Source: Verrucomicrobium sp. (GTDB lineage: Bacteria > Verrucomicrobiota > Verrucomicrobiia > Methylacidiphilales > UBA1321). Taken from it: 64,000 nt of DNA. Below, in pieces: positions 61,112-64,000 of the stretch. A model generated the notes under the pieces. The model had not been told where the DNA came from. It saw nothing but the letters and a program-made list of their open reading frames with translations, and did not search any database. Where the stretch lies: NCBI GenBank assembly GCA_017849585.1, contig JAFIGT010000015.1:1-64000 (forward strand). The letters run 5' to 3'. The position numbers were made by a program, and so were the translations under genes. Position 1 is the first letter of the stretch; each line of letters begins with the position of its first letter.

Positions 61112-62712
61112 TTCCCCATCACACACACCTCGAGGCCGAGTTCATGCATGGCCGCAGCCTTGGCCAGGAGACCCTTGTAGGCGCCAGCTTTATCCGGTGC
61201 GTAAACGACTTGGATGTGGTTCGACTTGTGCCGGGCCATCATCTGGTCGCGGGTGATGCCGGGAAGCACCGCGTGCATGATCGGCCATTGCGGCGTGGTT
61301 AAGGCCCACCGTTCCTCAGTTTCCTGTTGTGGGAGTGACACTACTTCGCCGAGCCCGGTGTCGTAACATAGTTTTCCATCGTCGAGAAACACGCGACTCC
61401 AGACAATCCAGCCGGGTTTGCTAATTCCCTTCATTGTGCCGCCGCCGAGCCGGAAATACATCGCGGGCTGGCGCTCACTCGTCGTCCCGCCATAGCCACC
61501 GATGAAATGAGCGGGTGGGGCCGCGCCGGAAATTTCAAATACCCAGACAAAGGCATCGAGTTCACTGTCCTTGTAATCGCGGCCCCAGCGCAAATCGTGC
61601 AGCGTGTTTTCCGGCGGAAACCCGAGCAGCTTCCAGAGTTTGTAGGTGATCAGTCCGTCGAGGCCGGCACATTCGTCGACTTCGTTGAAGTGCGGAAGCG
61701 CTTCGCCCTTGTAGAGTTCCTTGCCGGAAGTCTCGTGGAAGACCGGAGGCCGTTCGACGTTGTTGAGCAGTCCTTCGGCGAGATCGGAGGCGGGGGTCAG
61801 ATCCTTGAGTCCCTGCTGGTATTGAATACCGATCGTGGAGCAGCCGAACTCATCGGCGAGGCGGACGGCGGCGATGTACATTTTGCACTGTTGCAGAACC
61901 TGATTTTCCGTCAGATCAGTTGCTTCATCCGGGCCAAGATTGAAGGTCATGCCGCGATCGAGAAGCCATTGGTAGACGCCCCGTGCATCGGCATCGGAGA
62001 CGGTGAGCATTTTCGCGTAGAGCGTGGATTGGCTGAGGCGCTCTTTGAAAATGCCGGTTTTGCTCAGAACCTCGTCCGGGATGATCGCGTTGTACATGCC
62101 CATGCAGCCTTCGTCGAAGACGCCCATGAGGTACTTGTGGCGTTTCACTTCGCGGGCGAATTTCTGGCCCAGCTTTTTGATCGCGGCGGGGATGTCGAAT
62201 TTCTTGTAGCGCTCGACGTGGTCGATCTTGTGCTTGATCTTGCCCTTCTTCAGCCACTGCCGCAGTCCGCAACGGAAGAAGTCATCGGTGAAGTCTTCGC
62301 TCCAGAGTGTGCTGTAGTCCACGCCCGCCTTGGTCAGGGAGCCGTTGAGGTTGAGCATGCCGACGAGACCGGGCCAGGTGCCGCTCCAGTTCGCGACGGT
62401 GAGGATCGGTCCCTTGTGGGTGATCAGACCGGGGAGAATATGCTGGCTGTATTGCCAGACCGATTCGGCAACGATGAGTGGGGCCTCCTCAGGAATGGTG
62501 CGGAAGACTTCGAGCCCATGCTTCTGGCTGTCGATGAAGCCGTGCTGCTTTTCCCAGTCGTAACTATGGGCGCGCTGCAGCGTGTAGCCTTCGGCGGCCA
62601 GGGCGGCAGCGAGCTTTTTTTCCATCGCGGCCTGTTCGGCTTCGCATTTCTGGTTGGCGCTGGCGCGGAGGTCGCCGTTGGCGATGAGGGAGATGATGGG
62701 ATTCGTTTTCAT
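61105..62712 (-). CDS. FucI/AraA-superfamily sugar isomerase
   Basis: This 535-residue enzyme belongs to the L-fucose/L-arabinose isomerase superfamily, which interconverts aldoses and ketoses with a divalent metal. Candidate metal ligands are in 'GVFDEGCMGMYNAI' (about 202-215), EVDECAGLDG (about 354-363) and the late His of ARHKSNHIQVV (about 494-504). The N-terminal part (RTIPEEAPLIVAESVWQYSQ) is typical for the substrate-binding domain. The exact sugar cannot be told. It is divergent from rpiB across 157 bp, which suggests a link to pentose or deoxy-sugar use. Confidence 0.82.
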   Translation of the reverse strand: MKTNPIISLIANGDLRASANQKCEAEQAAMEKKLAAALAAEGYTLQRAHSYDWEKQHGFIDSQKHGLEVFRTIPEEAPLIVAESVWQYSQHILPGLITHKGPILTVANWSGTWPGLVGMLNLNGSLTKAGVDYSTLWSEDFTDDFFRCGLRQWLKKGKIKHKIDHVERYKKFDIPAAIKKLGQKFAREVKRHKYLMGVFDEGCMGMYNAIIPDEVLSKTGIFKERLSQSTLYAKMLTVSDADARGVYQWLLDRGMTFNLGPDEATDLTENQVLQQCKMYIAAVRLADEFGCSTIGIQYQQGLKDLTPASDLAEGLLNNVERPPVFHETSGKELYKGEALPHFNEVDECAGLDGLITYKLWKLLGFPPENTLHDLRWGRDYKDSELDAFVWVFEISGAAPPAHFIGGYGGTTSERQPAMYFRLGGGTMKGISKPGWIVWSRVFLDDGKLCYDTGLGEVVSLPQQETEERWALTTPQWPIMHAVLPGITRDQMMARHKSNHIQVVYAPDKAGAYKGLLAKAAAMHELGLEVCVMGKF

Positions 62713-62811
62713 GCGGAGGGGGCTGGGGAAACGGGGAGGAGGGTGGGTGGAAAGCGGAAATCATTCCGGCAGCAGGGATAAAAGTCAAAACCCAAAAATT
62801 CAAAACCGAAT

Positions 62812-62826
62812 CCAGCGTCACGTTGG
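62812..62826. repeat. CAGCGTNACGCTG-type palindrome (copy 4)
   Basis: CCAGCGTCACGTTGG is a slightly degenerate copy of the palindrome found at 22175, 42635 and 56457. It lies in the divergent promoter region of the isomerase and rpiB genes. Confidence 0.5.
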
Positions 62827-62869
62827 TTTGACTTTTCCGGTCCGCATGAACATCCTGCACGGGTTCATT

Positions 62870-63301
62870 ATGAAAATTGCCATTGGTTCCGATCACGCCG
62901 GGTTCACTTACAAGGAAAAGATCATCGTCCTGCTCAAGGAGCTCGGGCACGAAGTGAAAGACTTCGGCACGCATAGCACCGACGCTTGCGATTACCCGGA
63001 CTTCATCCGGCCCACGGCGGAAGCGGTGGCCAAGGGCGAAGCGGAACGCGGCATCGTGCTGGGCGGTTCCGGCAACGGCGAAGCCATTGTGGCCAACAAG
63101 GTCAAGGGCGTGCGCTGTGCCTTGTGCTTCAGCCGCGACACGGCGATCTGGGGGCGTTCGCACAATAATGCTAATTGTCTCTCCATCGGTGAGCGAACTG
63201 TCACGGAGGAGCAAGCCTTGGAAATCGTGAAGCTTTTCCTGGAGACGCCCTTTGAAGGCGGTCGCCACGAACGACGCGTGCAGAAAATCGAAGCCGCGTG
63301 A
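62870..63301 (+). CDS. rpiB: ribose-5-phosphate isomerase B
   Basis: This enzyme interconverts ribose 5-phosphate and ribulose 5-phosphate in the pentose phosphate pathway. The 143-residue protein starts at 62870 (MKIAIGSDHAGFTYK). The active-site loop reads VLGGSGNGEAIVANKVKGVR (about 64-83). The catalytic Cys of the E. coli-type enzyme is replaced by Gly, and the loop has a Glu three positions after the Asn-Gly, as in the Mycobacterium enzyme that uses Glu as base. The phosphate-binding SRDTAIWGRSHNNANCL is conserved. An ATG at 62846 is in frame but is probably not used. Confidence 0.93.
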   Translation: MKIAIGSDHAGFTYKEKIIVLLKELGHEVKDFGTHSTDACDYPDFIRPTAEAVAKGEAERGIVLGGSGNGEAIVANKVKGVRCALCFSRDTAIWGRSHNNANCLSIGERTVTEEQALEIVKLFLETPFEGGRHERRVQKIEAA

Positions 63302-63351
63302 TGCTGAGCTTCCTTCCTTAATTAGCATTTAAGTGCGAGCGAAAGGCGACA

Positions 63352-63717
63352 ATGCCTCAACTTATTCCGGCTCCTACGATTATCGAAGCGGCGGGCAACA
63401 AGCCCAAGAGGATTGAAGAGTACATCGGTCGGGTCAATAGCCAGACTGACACGATCAGTATTGCTCGGATGAAGAGTCCCGGCGGTTGGGTGGAGCCGGG
63501 ACAGACGCCGGAATTTACCGAATACACAGTCGTACTCAAGGGAATGCTTCGCGTGACTACAAAGGCAGGCGTCCTCGATGTACGGGCTGGGCAGGCGGTC
63601 ATTACTCATCCGGGGGAATGGGTCAAGTACAGCACTCCGGAACCCGAGGGTGCGGAATACATTGCGGTTTGTCTGCCTGCGTTTTCGCCGACGTCGGTGC
63701 ATCGCGATGTTGAATAA
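63352..63717 (+). CDS. small cupin-domain protein
   Basis: This 121-residue single-domain cupin has strands with PGGWVEPGQTPEFTEYTVVL, then KGMLRVTTKAGVLDVRAGQA, then 'ITHPGEWVKYSTPEPEGAEY'. The usual metal-binding G(X)5HXH(X)3-4E is degenerate: of the first-motif histidines none remains (PEFTEYTVV), while HPGEWVKY is present in the second motif. It may therefore not be a metal-dependent enzyme. The function is unknown. It lies 50 bp after rpiB on the same strand. Confidence 0.8.
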   Translation: MPQLIPAPTIIEAAGNKPKRIEEYIGRVNSQTDTISIARMKSPGGWVEPGQTPEFTEYTVVLKGMLRVTTKAGVLDVRAGQAVITHPGEWVKYSTPEPEGAEYIAVCLPAFSPTSVHRDVE

Positions 63718-63753
63718 GGATTAGCCTCGCGTTCGTTTCCCGGAGGCGCATCA

Positions 63754-64000
63754 TGGCTTCCGTCATGGGCGGGATCTCCTTACGTTGGCTCGGGATCGGT
63801 TGGGCCTTGGGCGGGCTCATCCTTGGGACAGTTTGTGGGAGGGCTGATGATCTACTGGAGTGGCTCAAGGCGGAGGGCTTCACCACCACCAAGGTCTACA
63901 AACGATTCAACGACGGCCGCGTTTCGGTGGTGGTCAAGATCAATGGCCACGAACTCAAACTCCTCGTCGACACGGGAGCCCCTTACACGCTCTTGAGTCG
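63754..64000 (+). CDS. retropepsin-like aspartic protease, start only (cut by window edge)
   Basis: The ATG at 63754 opens a frame that runs to the window edge. The visible 82 codons show a hydrophobic N-terminal segment (LGIGWALGGLILGTVCG), consistent with a signal peptide or anchor. A helix with DDLLEWLKAEGFTTTKVYKR follows. The strand-loop KINGHELKLLVDTGAPYTLL carries the catalytic D-T-G-A motif of retroviral-type (clan AA) aspartic proteases. Such bacterial proteins are usually single-domain, secreted or membrane-anchored, and act as dimers. The rest of the gene lies outside the window. Confidence 0.75.

Overview
The window looks like a chromosomal segment of a Verrucomicrobiota-type bacterium. 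The grounds are a GC-rich chromosome with few clear Shine-Dalgarno sequences, a PEP-CTERM secreted protein, large FG-GAP/delta-60 and glycoside-hydrolase exoproteins, an MglA/roadblock cluster, and housekeeping genes spread among small hypothetical genes. This is inferred from gene content; there is no rRNA gene in the window to confirm it.

Left end (1-8.8 kb): a defence island. A small XRE regulator with a double-palindrome operator faces a lipoprotein gene. It is followed by a translationally coupled type I restriction-modification operon, hsdR-hsdS-[AAA/TOPRIM ATPase]-hsdM. The ATPase gene in the middle is visibly more AT-rich than its neighbours. The island abuts the 3' end of tRNA-Leu(CAG), a classical integration position.

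9-22 kb: a circularly permuted ATP-grasp/alpha-E pair, an atypical COG0523 GTPase, a copper P-type ATPase, uppP, a dihydrolipoamide-dehydrogenase-like flavoprotein with a GNAT acetyltransferase, a secreted C39-like cysteine protein, and the co-directional series nrnA-truB-ribF.

22-28 kb: a DUF4388-FHA-TM protein diverges from a three-gene operon. The operon encodes a proline-rich/HhH/roadblock protein, an MglA-like GTPase and a stand-alone roadblock protein. I consider this the most interesting system here. It is followed by divergent genes for a secreted BsuPI-domain protein and a SecD-P1-head-like protein.

28-37 kb: a large secreted glycoside-hydrolase-like protein with an operator-like palindrome, a PEP-CTERM protein, a four-gene envelope cluster (LpoB-like, COG3014-like lipoprotein, YcfL-like, second LpoB/CsgG-fold candidate) and a methyltransferase.

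37-58 kb: mostly core genes: dnaE, a short MscS channel, mdh, a waaF-like heptosyltransferase, a NifS-like cysteine desulfurase, glyS, queG, two alpha/beta hydrolases, an HU/IHF protein, hisS and aspS. Among them are a degenerate histidine-kinase-like protein, a giant FG-GAP/delta-60 exoprotein and a 58-residue ribbon-helix-helix protein.

58-64 kb: a small secreted protein, a double Lcl/DUF1566 protein, an XRE-S24 repressor with a 12-bp inverted-repeat operator, a FucI/AraA-like isomerase, a Glu-type RpiB, a cupin, and the start of a retropepsin-like aspartic protease.

Three dispersed repeat types are visible: modular REP-like palindromes, TTCTAAGTACTTAGAA-type repeats, and a 232-bp element present twice (18978-19209 minus, 49459-49690 plus).
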